Source: JAZDGL01 sp043806975
Lineage (GTDB): Bacteria > Patescibacteriota > Minisyncoccia > CAYZDR01
Direction of reading: 5' to 3'
Assembly: GCA_043806975.1 (NCBI GenBank)
Contig: JAZDGL010000001.1
Location: 1 to 5,119, forward strand
Length of the DNA stretch: 5,119 nt
Shown here: positions 1-4,638 of the stretch, piece by piece
Layout: each line of letters opens with the position of its first letter
How positions within the stretch are numbered: position 1 is the first letter of the stretch
Notes under the pieces: generated by a model
The model's input: the letters and a program-made list of their open reading frames with translations, nothing else
Told to the model about the DNA's origin: nothing
Databases searched by the model: none
Position numbers and translations under genes: made by a program

Positions 1-30
1 AAGAGGGATTTTAAAATAATTTATTTTGCG
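1..30. repeat. Right end of a dispersed TIR element (partial, cut by window start)
   Basis: Bases 1-30 match 4573-4603 with one substitution and one missing base. The shared part starts with AAGAGGGATTTTAAAATA and ends in TTTTGCG. At 4471-4603 this sequence is the right end of an element with terminal inverted repeats, so this is probably the right end of a second copy in the same orientation, with its left part outside the window. Confidence 0.7.
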
Positions 31-110
31 GTCAACTCTGTTTATTATATACTAGATGCGGGGCAAGTGAAATCTTGACATATAGCAAGATATGTTTTTC
101 GTTTAGTTTT

Positions 111-139
111 TTGGATAATTTTTGGATAAGCGGTATAAT
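111..139 (+). promoter_or_regulatory. Probable rnhB promoter giving a leaderless mRNA
   Basis: TTGGAT (111-116) and TATAAT (134-139) are 17 bp apart, close to the sigma-70 consensus. The -10 box ends only 6 bases before the rnhB ATG at 146, so transcription would be expected to start at or next to the start codon. No Shine-Dalgarno precedes the ATG, which fits a leaderless transcript. TTGGATAA occurs twice (111-118 and 123-130); only the first has suitable spacing. Confidence 0.6.
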
Positions 140-145
140 TAAACT

Positions 146-844
146 ATGATTTTACCAACAATTGAAAAAGAATTGCAGCTAATTCGGATTGGGCATAAAT
201 TGATTGCCGGGGTTGATGAAGTTGGACGCGGACCGCTGGCGGGACCGGTGGCGGCTTCTGCTATAATTTTTGATTGGACGGATAAATATAAAATAGTTGC
301 AAATAAATTAGAAAATCAAAAATCATCCGCTAGCCGGCGGAGCAAAAGTCAAAAAGCTGGAATAAATTTAATCGGGGATTCTAAATTGCTTTCAGAAATT
401 CAACGCGAAAAAGCGTATAAGTGGATTATTGAAAATTGTCTTGCGTGGTCAGTCGGAATTGTTTCGCAAGAAGAAATTGATAGAATAGGGATAAGACAGG
501 CAAGTTTAAAGGCGATGGCGGAGGCGGTTTTAGGGCTTTCGCAAAAGCCGGACGCGGTTTTAATTGACGGAAAAGATATTATTGATTTTCAGCGGTTTGC
601 GGGCGGGGGCAAAATAGATGTTTATCAAGAGTCCGTCATAAAAGGCGATCGCGATATTTTTTCTATCTCTGCTGCGTCTATTGTGGCAAAAGTGAGCCGC
701 GACACGATTATGAAAAAATTGGATAAAGTTTTTCCGCAATACGGTTTTGGGCTGCACAAAGGGTATGGAACAGCGGCGCACAGAAAAGCGATTGAAAAAC
801 ACGGATTATGCAGATTACATAGAAGGAGTTTCCATATTTCTTAA
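146..844 (+). CDS. rnhB: Ribonuclease HII
   Basis: Cytoplasmic endonuclease that cuts the RNA strand of RNA-DNA hybrids. In the family it starts removal of single ribonucleotides misincorporated into DNA and helps remove primers; it needs a divalent metal. The N-terminal signature DEVGRGPLAGPV gives D24 and E25 of the DEDD catalytic set and the GRG motif (27-29). The third acid is D141 in LIDG. KGD (166-168) leads into SISAASIVAKVSRD, whose D186 is the fourth acid. The C-terminal YGFGLHKGYGT and HRKAIEKHG segments are typical. At 232 residues it is longer than the usual about 200; the excess is a basic, low-complexity insert at about residues 47-76, before the family's DSK(K)LSE segment (D78-K80). 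The ATG at 146 leaves the normal short N-terminal lead and sits just after a -10 box. No Shine-Dalgarno is present. It appears monocistronic. Confidence 0.96.
   Translation: MILPTIEKELQLIRIGHKLIAGVDEVGRGPLAGPVAASAIIFDWTDKYKIVANKLENQKSSASRRSKSQKAGINLIGDSKLLSEIQREKAYKWIIENCLAWSVGIVSQEEIDRIGIRQASLKAMAEAVLGLSQKPDAVLIDGKDIIDFQRFAGGGKIDVYQESVIKGDRDIFSISAASIVAKVSRDTIMKKLDKVFPQYGFGLHKGYGTAAHRKAIEKHGLCRLHRRSFHIS
326..341. repeat. GC-rich REP-like palindrome inside rnhB
   Basis: TCCGC (326-330) and GCGGA (337-341) form an inverted repeat around TAGCCG, with GCCGGC (333-338) nested. It is an isolated G+C-rich patch in A-rich coding sequence and encodes S-S-A-S-R-R-S within the part of RNase HII that the family normally lacks. 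It resembles short intergenic palindromes of many small bacterial genomes and the palindromic elements of Rickettsia that sit in frame inside genes. The resemblance is inferred; no second copy is in this window. Confidence 0.5.
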
Positions 845-883
845 GGTTTATGGTATTTGTCAGTGAATTAACACAAAAAATAA

Positions 884-919
884 TAATAAATAGTGGCTTA
901 TATAAGCCACTATTTATTA
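884..919. repeat. Perfect 36-nt palindrome after rnhB (possible terminator)
   Basis: The 36 bases read the same on both strands, with the centre at 901/902 (CTTATATAAG). As RNA this is a stem of about 16 bp with a minimal loop. It lies 39 bases after the rnhB stop and 28 bases before the next -35 box, where a terminator would be expected. The 3' arm ends in TATTTATTA rather than a run of T, so termination is plausible but not certain. A binding site for a dimeric protein is the alternative. Confidence 0.75.
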
Positions 920-947
920 GGGAGTGCGAAGAGGCAGTCCAAAGGTC

Positions 948-975
948 TTGACAATTTCTAAATAGATGTTATAAT
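948..975 (+). promoter_or_regulatory. Strong sigma-70-type promoter with extended -10
   Basis: TTGACA (948-953), a 16-bp spacer and TATAAT (970-975), with TG at 967-968 making an extended -10 (TGtTATAAT). Both hexamers are perfect consensus. The predicted transcript start near 982 gives a leader of about 120 nt for the 119-aa gene. A second TATAAT at 981-986 has no suitably placed -35. Confidence 0.8.
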
Positions 976-1024
976 GGGTGTATAATTGAATGTGCGACTT
1001 TGAAAATTTGTTGTTAATAATTTT

Positions 1025-1062
1025 GAGTTGCGCCATTCTTCACAGAATGGAGTTCGCAACTC
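1025..1062 (+). promoter_or_regulatory. Structured leader hairpin upstream of the 119-aa gene
   Basis: GAGTTGCG (1025-1032) pairs with CGCAACTC (1055-1062), and CCATTCT (1033-1039) with AGAATGG (1044-1050). This makes a 15-bp stem with a 4-nt bulge (1051-1054) and a TCAC loop. A second short hairpin follows, TCGGG (1063-1067) with CCCGA (1078-1082), ending 10 bases before the Shine-Dalgarno. A weaker alternative pairs 995-1008 with 1019-1030 and would consume the 5' arm, so a switch is conceivable. No known riboswitch class is recognised. Confidence 0.6.
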
Positions 1063-1092
1063 TCGGGTTTACATTTTCCCGATAAACTTCGA

Positions 1093-1098
1093 AAGGAG
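1093..1098 (+). promoter_or_regulatory. Shine-Dalgarno AAGGAG that fixes the start at 1106
   Basis: AAGGAG is followed by seven A and the ATG at 1106. The same 16 bases (AAGGAGAAAAAAAATG) recur at 1650-1665 before the next gene. It argues against the in-frame TTG at 1028, which lies within the leader hairpin. Confidence 0.85.
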
Positions 1099-1105
1099 AA
1101 AAAAA

Positions 1106-1465
1106 ATGGAATTAAAAAAAAGGACAGTTGAGGAAGTAACTTTGTACTTTGTTGACGATGTTATTGTCAACAAGTACAAAACTATCGTTCTCCCAGACGG
1201 GAGAACGATAGAAGTCTTTTGCCCTGCTCCCTTTAAAGGGAAAGGGATTGTTATTTTTGAAAAAGAAGATGGCGGGTGGTTGCGACCTGCCATTAGCGGA
1301 CAACAGTTTTACCCCGAGGGTTTAGAAGCCCTCGGAGATAGGGGATGCGCCTTGAAAAACGATATGCCATCAAAGGGAATTTGCCCCTTTGATGGGGCGC
1401 AGTGTTATTCTTTGGGGCGATATGATTTTTGCCCCAAAGGAGAGAAGGAAAACTCTCAAAAATAA
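1106..1465 (+). CDS. Hypothetical protein with C-terminal cysteine cluster (119 aa)
   Basis: Function not recognised. Start chosen at ATG 1106 because of the strong AAGGAG; the in-frame TTG at 1028 would translate through the leader hairpin. The N-terminal two thirds (residues 1-75) read as short beta-prone strands with charged turns (VTLYFVDDVIV, KTIVLPDGRTIEVF, KGIVIFEKEDGG). The last 40 residues contain C81, C93, C100 and C109, each in a small turn (GICPFDG, DFCPKG), which could bind zinc or form disulfides; C39 is separate. There is no signal peptide or membrane segment, so it is probably cytoplasmic. It is the first gene of a likely two-gene unit with the DHH-like gene, which shares its exact ribosome-binding sequence. 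The coding sequence itself is tiled by perfect inverted repeats, so codon choice seems constrained by RNA or DNA structure. The reading frame, ribosome-binding site and strong promoter make a real gene likely. Confidence 0.75.
   Translation: MELKKRTVEEVTLYFVDDVIVNKYKTIVLPDGRTIEVFCPAPFKGKGIVIFEKEDGGWLRPAISGQQFYPEGLEALGDRGCALKNDMPSKGICPFDGAQCYSLGRYDFCPKGEKENSQK
1141..1457 (+). repeat. Chain of eight hairpins tiling the 119-aa coding sequence
   Basis: Successive non-overlapping inverted repeats (arm / arm): 1141-1156 / 1166-1180 (15 bp, one bulged T); 1182-1194 / 1199-1211 (13 bp perfect, 4-nt loop); 1228-1241 (14-nt perfect palindrome); 1269-1277 / 1285-1293 (9 bp, one G-T); 1314-1320 / 1329-1335 (7 bp); 1367-1377 / 1385-1395 (11 bp perfect); 1410-1418 / 1431-1439 (9 bp perfect); 1440-1444 / 1453-1457 (5 bp). 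Most lie only a few to a few tens of bases apart and cover most of the gene from codon 12 to the end. Confidence 0.9.
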
Positions 1466-1475
1466 AACCAAAAAA

Positions 1476-1540
1476 GGGAATCTTGTTAGTTCACAAGATT
1501 CCCCCTTTCTTCAGATTTCTTTGAAAAAAGAAATCTGAAG
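1476..1540 (+). terminator. Two tandem long hairpins after the 119-aa gene; terminator or mRNA processing/stability element
   Basis: GGGAATCTTGT (1476-1486) pairs perfectly with 1493-1503 around a TAGTTC loop (11 bp). CTTCAGATTTCTT (1509-1521) pairs perfectly with 1528-1540 (13 bp, 6-nt loop). Neither is followed by a clean T run: CCTTTCTTC follows the first and TTGAGG the second. Read-through into the next gene, with the hairpins acting as 3'-end protectors or processing sites, is at least as likely as full termination. Confidence 0.6.
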
Positions 1541-1562
1541 TTGAGGTTATTTGAAAAAAAAG

Positions 1563-1648
1563 GGGCATAACGCCCAGCGCCCAAATATAATCGGGCGATT
1601 CATCTTCTTCAATTAGTGGAGCAGATTATTGAATCTGTCTCTAACTAA
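1563..1648 (+). promoter_or_regulatory. Hairpins and Shine-Dalgarno leader of the DHH-like gene
   Basis: Three more inverted repeats continue the chain: GGGC (1563-1566) with GCCC (1572-1575); CGCCC (1578-1582) with GGGCG (1593-1597); and an interrupted stem 1613-1627 / 1632-1648 whose core CAGATT / AATCTG closes on ATTG. The last ends one base before AAGGAG (1650-1655), so structure abuts but does not cover the ribosome-binding site. TATAAT at 1586-1591 lies in a loop and has no -35 at proper distance, so no independent promoter is called. Confidence 0.5.
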
Positions 1649-1662
1649 TAAGGAGAAAAAAA

Positions 1663-2583
1663 ATGAAAAAAATAAAAGTTGGAAAAGTCGACCTTGATAC
1701 GGTCGGCTGCGCGTTTCTTCTCGGGGTAACCCGAGAAGATGAAGTTGAGGTTTTGCGTGGGTGCAAAGCCACTCCTGAAGACCTTGCAGATCGTAAAGTG
1801 ATTTGCATTGAAGTCGGGGGGAGTGGTCAATCCCAGTTGAACAACTGGGATCACCACGGAGAGGAGGCTCCCGATGCTTCCGCCACGCTTCAGGCGTGGT
1901 GGAGCTTGGGAAGGGACGAGGACGCCGCCCAACGCGCACTCTTTGAGACCCACTCAAAGGGCGCGGGTGTTTTCGGGCCCGCTTCCATGGGGATCCCCAG
2001 AAAGTTGGTTGATTATATCAACCAGCTGGACACCGAGGGGATCCAGTCATTCGGACAAAGCGAATTTCCGACTTTGTCCGATGTATTTAGCGGGATGCTC
2101 TTGGTAACAAGAGATCCCGTTGAACAACTCCATCAGGGGATAAGAATCCTGTGGTTGATTTTGGCCGCAGGGATTTTAGACCCTTTCCGCTCCTTAAGCG
2201 CCCTGGACGCGTTTAAGGAGTACGCTGAGGCAAAAGCCGAGAATAATCGGCAGATTGCCTCAGCGGTGGGGAATACCCGATGGGATGAAACCACATCGGG
2301 CATGAAATTGGGAGTTCTGGAGACAAAGTTCTTCGGAGCTCCCGGCGCGCTTTACGGAGCGGGCGCGCAAGTGGTGGTGATTTTGAACCCCGATTTAAAC
2401 GGGGTTCGCAAGTTCACTATCGCTGGTAACAACGGCATCAGGGTTGATGCCGTTGCGACGCTCCTTAATGAGAAAGAGCCCGGTTGGGGAGGCCCTCCAA
2501 CCGGAACAATAATTGGTTCTCCGCGAGAGGGTTCCGTCCTCTCGCTGGAGGAGGTAGTAGAAATAGTGCGGGCTACTCTTTAA
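1663..2583 (+). CDS. DHH-superfamily phosphoesterase-like protein (306 aa)
   Basis: Motif order matches DHH phosphoesterases, a metal-dependent family that includes RecJ, oligoribonuclease NrnA and c-di-AMP phosphodiesterases. Near the N-terminus D10-L-D12 corresponds to the DxD metal motif. IEVGG (E50) sits where a conserved acidic residue is expected. NWDHHG gives D63-H64-H65. VDYINQLDTEG supplies D123 as motif IV. Near the C-terminus GWGGPPTGTIIGSPREGS (about 274-291) resembles the glycine-rich substrate loop of the associated DHHA1 domain. The usual H before DxD and the GGGHPxAAG form of the loop are altered, so activity and substrate are uncertain. There is no signal peptide; one hydrophobic stretch (about 161-172, RILWLILAAGIL) is too short for a clear membrane helix. 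The start is fixed by AAGGAG plus seven A. It probably forms a unit with the upstream 119-aa gene and ends at a strong terminator. Sampled codons are richer in G+C than those of rnhB or cca, and the mRNA is hairpin-tiled. Confidence 0.72.
   Translation: MKKIKVGKVDLDTVGCAFLLGVTREDEVEVLRGCKATPEDLADRKVICIEVGGSGQSQLNNWDHHGEEAPDASATLQAWWSLGRDEDAAQRALFETHSKGAGVFGPASMGIPRKLVDYINQLDTEGIQSFGQSEFPTLSDVFSGMLLVTRDPVEQLHQGIRILWLILAAGILDPFRSLSALDAFKEYAEAKAENNRQIASAVGNTRWDETTSGMKLGVLETKFFGAPGALYGAGAQVVVILNPDLNGVRKFTIAGNNGIRVDAVATLLNEKEPGWGGPPTGTIIGSPREGSVLSLEEVVEIVRATL
1689..2552 (+). repeat. Chain of about twenty hairpins tiling the DHH-like coding sequence
   Basis: Main inverted repeats (arm / arm): 1716-1725 / 1730-1739 (10 bp, GTAA loop); 1749-1756 / 1763-1770; 1823-1839 / 1842-1857 (10 + 5 bp); 1879-1888 / 1894-1903; 1941-1947 / 1953-1959 with outer 1933-1937 / 1961-1965; 2006-2013 / 2017-2024; 2051-2060 / 2072-2081 (10 bp); 2091-2103 / 2108-2119 (12 bp, one bulge, GTAA loop); 2145-2154 / 2165-2175; 2190-2197 / 2213-2220; 2223-2232 / 2256-2265 (10 bp) enclosing 2236-2240 / 2247-2251; 2276-2282 / 2294-2300; 2310-2318 / 2335-2343; 2345-2350 / 2363-2368; 2385-2392 / 2400-2407; 2430-2440 / 2445-2455 (11 bp); 2480-2487 / 2497-2504; 2523-2530 / 2538-2545, extended by 2519-2522 / 2547-2550. 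Smaller ones lie at 1689-1705, 2026-2046 and 2119-2128. GGGGATCCCC (1989-1998) is a palindrome. Confidence 0.9.
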
Positions 2584-2600
2584 GTAAAGGGTAAGCTCGC

Positions 2601-2636
2601 AAGTGGGAATACAAAGATTGTATTCCCACTTTTTTT
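2601..2636 (+). terminator. Strong intrinsic terminator of the DHH-like gene
   Basis: AAGTGGGAATACA (2601-2613) pairs perfectly with 2619-2631 around an AAGAT loop (13 bp), followed by a T run (2630-2636). It begins 17 bases after the stop codon. This is the clearest rho-independent terminator in the window and closes the hairpin-rich block. Confidence 0.9.
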
Positions 2637-2701
2637 AAAATTATTTATCGTAAAAAATCAATGATTTTAGATAAAGGTTTAAAATATTTGTTGTGAAATG
2701 G

Positions 2702-2737
2702 AAAAATCCTTCTGTCAGTTTGACACAAGGATTTTTT
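2702..2737. terminator. Second, bidirectional terminator-like hairpin upstream of cca
   Basis: AAAAATCCTT (2702-2711) pairs with AAGGATTTTT (2727-2736). Inside it GTCA (2714-2717) pairs with TGAC (2721-2724). The A-rich 5' arm and T-rich 3' arm would give a terminator on either strand. It insulates cca from the upstream block. TTGACA at 2720-2725 is part of this stem and is 30 bp from the next -10, so it is not called as a promoter. Confidence 0.65.
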
Positions 2738-2752
2738 GTATTTTATGGAATA

Positions 2753-2761
2753 TGGTATAAT
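2753..2761 (+). promoter_or_regulatory. Extended -10 promoter of cca
   Basis: TGGTATAAT (2753-2761) is a perfect -10 with the TGn extension, which can work with a poor -35. The best -35-like sequence is TTTGTA (2735-2740), 15 bp away. Predicted start near 2768 leaves about 27 nt of A/T-rich leader without a Shine-Dalgarno. Confidence 0.55.
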
Positions 2762-2794
2762 ATAAAAAATATTTTTAATGTGTAAAATAAAAAA

Positions 2795-4414
2795 ATGGAA
2801 ATAACGAGATCGTCTAATGAAAATGAATTGGAAAAAATGCAAAAATTCGATTCATTAGAAAAAGAAAAAAATAAAACAGAAAATTTACCTAGTTCGGAAG
2901 AGCTCATTTCTAGTTTAGAAGAAAAAGGTCTAGATAAATATGCTGAGGTTTATAAAACGGTGGTGGATTTATCAGAAGAAATTAAGAGCGCGGGAGGGCA
3001 AGCCTTGCTTGTTGGAGGGTGTGTCAGGGATATTCTAGCGGGAAAAATTCCAAAAGATTTTGATATTGAAGTGCGAAAATTAACTTCTTCTAAAATTGAA
3101 GAAATATCAGAAAAATTTGGGAAATGTTCTGATATTGGAAAGTCCTTTGGAATATTAAAGTTGTCGCTTGGCGGAGGTCTTGATTTAGATATTTCTCTTC
3201 CAAGAAAAGATTCAAAAATTGCGGATGGTCATAAAGGGTTTGAAATAAAAACAGATCCCTTTATGAGTATAGAAGATGGAGCGAGAAGGAGAGATTTTAC
3301 TATAAATTCTATGGCTAGCGATCCAATTACAGGAGAACTTTTTGATCCATTTGGGGGAGCGAAAGATTTAAAGGAAAGGGTTCTTAGAATTACCGATGAA
3401 GAGCGTTTTGGCGATGACCCTTTGCGAGTTTTACGAGCTTTGCAATTTGTTGGGCGACTAGGGCTTTCAATAGAGGGAAAAAGCGCAAAAATTATTATGA
3501 ATATGGCGCCTCAGCTTAAAGAACTTCCAAAAGAAAGGATTTTTGAAGAATGGAAAAAGATGCTTTTAAAATCGGAAAAGCCTTCATTGGGTTTGGCTGC
3601 GGGGATGGCTTTGGGAGTATTTAAGGAAATCCATCCTGTTTTTCCTCCGCTTGCGGAGACACCGCAGGATTCCAAATGGCATCCGGAAGGTGATGTATGG
3701 ATTCATACACTAATGAGTGTGGATGAAGCGGCAAAAATAATTAGACGGGAGGGGCTTGACGAAGATAATTCTATGGTAGTAATGTTTAGCGCTCTTTGCC
3801 ACGATCTCGGCAAACCTTATGTTACGGAAATTGTGGATGGTTGCATACGCTCTTATGGTCATGAAGACGCGGGGGATCAGCCAACGAAAGTTTTTTTAGC
3901 TAGTTTAGGCGTTCAATCTATATTAAGAGAAAAGATAACGCAGATTGTGGTTAACCATCTTGCGCCCACTCTTTTATATACAGATGAAATAATCAAAAAT
4001 CAACCGATATCTGATGGCGCCATTAGAAAATTAGCAAAAAGAATATATCCCGCCACAATTCGTGAGCTTGTTCTTGTTGCGGAGGCAGATCAATTAGGAA
4101 GGGGGCCATTTAAAAATCCAGAAATTTCTGAGCAGCTTTTATTCCCAAATTCTTTTCCTCAGGGAGAGTGGCTTTTAAAACGAGCAAGAAATCTTGATGT
4201 TGAAAAAAGCAAGCCGGTGAATTTAATAGAAGGAAGAGATTTGATAAGTTTAGGGTTTAAAAATGGAAAACATATTGGAGATATAATTAGATTGGCGAAC
4301 ATTTTAAGAGATGAAAAAGAATTTACGAAAGAGATGATTTTGCAAGTGGTGTATGGATTAAGCGATGATTGTGATAAAGCCATTTTTAAACTGAAATCTT
4401 TAGTGGGAGATTAA
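2795..4414 (+). CDS. cca: CCA-adding-type tRNA nucleotidyltransferase with HD domain
   Basis: Builds or repairs the 3' CCA end of tRNAs from CTP and ATP in the cytoplasm. Class II (bacterial) architecture. The head domain has LLVGGCVRD (71-79), then KDFDIEV with the two metal-binding aspartates D88 and D90, then RRRDFTIN (164-171). DPFGG and DLKERVLR follow (184-198), then DDPLRVLRALQFVGRLGL (207-224), where DDPLR holds the place of the EDxxR base-selecting template with D for E. ERIFEEWKKML (247-257) belongs to the neck. An HD phosphohydrolase domain follows: H304, H336-D337 in CHDLGKP, and H356 in YGHEDAG. The C-terminus (about 478-515) has the IEGRDLISLGFKNGKHIGDII pattern of long bacterial enzymes. 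The N-terminal about 45 residues are a highly charged extension rich in E, K and S. At 539 residues it is long for the family. CCA addition is not distinguishable from A-only or CC-only addition here. ATG 2795 is the first start after the -10; an ATG at 2837 is an alternative. Confidence 0.93.
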   Translation: MEITRSSNENELEKMQKFDSLEKEKNKTENLPSSEELISSLEEKGLDKYAEVYKTVVDLSEEIKSAGGQALLVGGCVRDILAGKIPKDFDIEVRKLTSSKIEEISEKFGKCSDIGKSFGILKLSLGGGLDLDISLPRKDSKIADGHKGFEIKTDPFMSIEDGARRRDFTINSMASDPITGELFDPFGGAKDLKERVLRITDEERFGDDPLRVLRALQFVGRLGLSIEGKSAKIIMNMAPQLKELPKERIFEEWKKMLLKSEKPSLGLAAGMALGVFKEIHPVFPPLAETPQDSKWHPEGDVWIHTLMSVDEAAKIIRREGLDEDNSMVVMFSALCHDLGKPYVTEIVDGCIRSYGHEDAGDQPTKVFLASLGVQSILREKITQIVVNHLAPTLLYTDEIIKNQPISDGAIRKLAKRIYPATIRELVLVAEADQLGRGPFKNPEISEQLLFPNSFPQGEWLLKRARNLDVEKSKPVNLIEGRDLISLGFKNGKHIGDIIRLANILRDEKEFTKEMILQVVYGLSDDCDKAIFKLKSLVGD

Positions 4415-4470
4415 GTGATATAAAATTAATTTTTTTTTGGGCTTGCCTTAATGGTGCGATATCTAGCTCC

Positions 4471-4603
4471 CGCAAAACAAATTCCGATGTTGTCCCCTTT
4501 AACAAGGGGGAATTGAAGGGGGTTTTAAAATTTTCTCCCTTTTTACCGCCCAAGGCGGTCTGCCTTGGGTAGAAGAGGGATTTTAAAATAAATTTGTTTT
4601 GCG
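4471..4603. mobile_element. MITE-like non-coding element with 13-bp terminal inverted repeats
   Basis: CGCAAAACAAATT (4471-4483) and AATTTGTTTTGCG (4591-4603) are a perfect inverted pair bounding 133 bp. Inside, CCCCTT (4494-4499) pairs with AAGGGG (4504-4509), TTTTAAAA occurs at 4523-4530 and 4581-4588, and a GC-rich palindrome lies near the right end. There is no credible gene. The right end recurs at 1-30, so the sequence is dispersed. No target-site duplication is obvious in the flanks. It fits a small non-autonomous element or an intergenic repeat family; mobility is inferred. Confidence 0.65.
4547..4569. repeat. GC-rich palindrome nested in the TIR element
   Basis: CCCAAGGC (4549-4556) pairs with GCCTTGGG (4562-4569) around GGTCT. 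An alternative fold pairs CCGCC (4547-4551) with GGCGG (4554-4558). It stands out from its AT-rich surroundings and may be a separate REP-like insertion into the element. Confidence 0.6.
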
Positions 4604-4638
4604 ACAATTATAAATAAATACAGACGCATTTAAAAAAT

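Noticed and set aside
75..103. TTGACA at 75-80 as the rnhB -35 box
   Set aside because: No -10 at 16-18 bp; TTGGAT-17-TATAAT at 111-139 is better. The ACATAT/ATATGT stem at 78-95 followed by T5 is too weak to call a terminator.
1028..1105. N-terminal extension of the 119-aa protein from TTG at 1028
   Set aside because: The TTG lies inside a strong leader hairpin and has no ribosome-binding site, whereas ATG 1106 has AAGGAG at ideal distance.
1586..1591. TATAAT as an independent promoter of the DHH-like gene
   Set aside because: No -35 at suitable distance; nearest TTGAAA is 29 bp away. The sequence is the loop of a local hairpin.
1613..1957. Antisense reading frames opposite the start of the DHH-like gene
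   Set aside because: Composition shadows caused by inverted repeats and G+C-rich codons. No ribosome-binding site or recognisable domain.
1141..2552. CRISPR array or tandem repeat reading of the hairpin block
   Set aside because: The hairpins differ from one another in sequence. There is no repeated unit or regular spacer, only local self-complementarity.
1106..2583. Frameshift or pseudogene status of the two middle genes
   Set aside because: Both frames are open from a strong ribosome-binding site to TAA, and the DHH-type motifs are in one frame and correct order.
2720..2761. TTGACA at 2720-2725 paired with TATAAT at 2756-2761
   Set aside because: The 30-bp spacing is too long for sigma-70, and the TTGACA lies inside a hairpin.
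4386..4607. Antisense frame across the cca 3' end and the TIR element
   Set aside because: It crosses a non-coding repeat, lacks a ribosome-binding site and shows no protein-family features.
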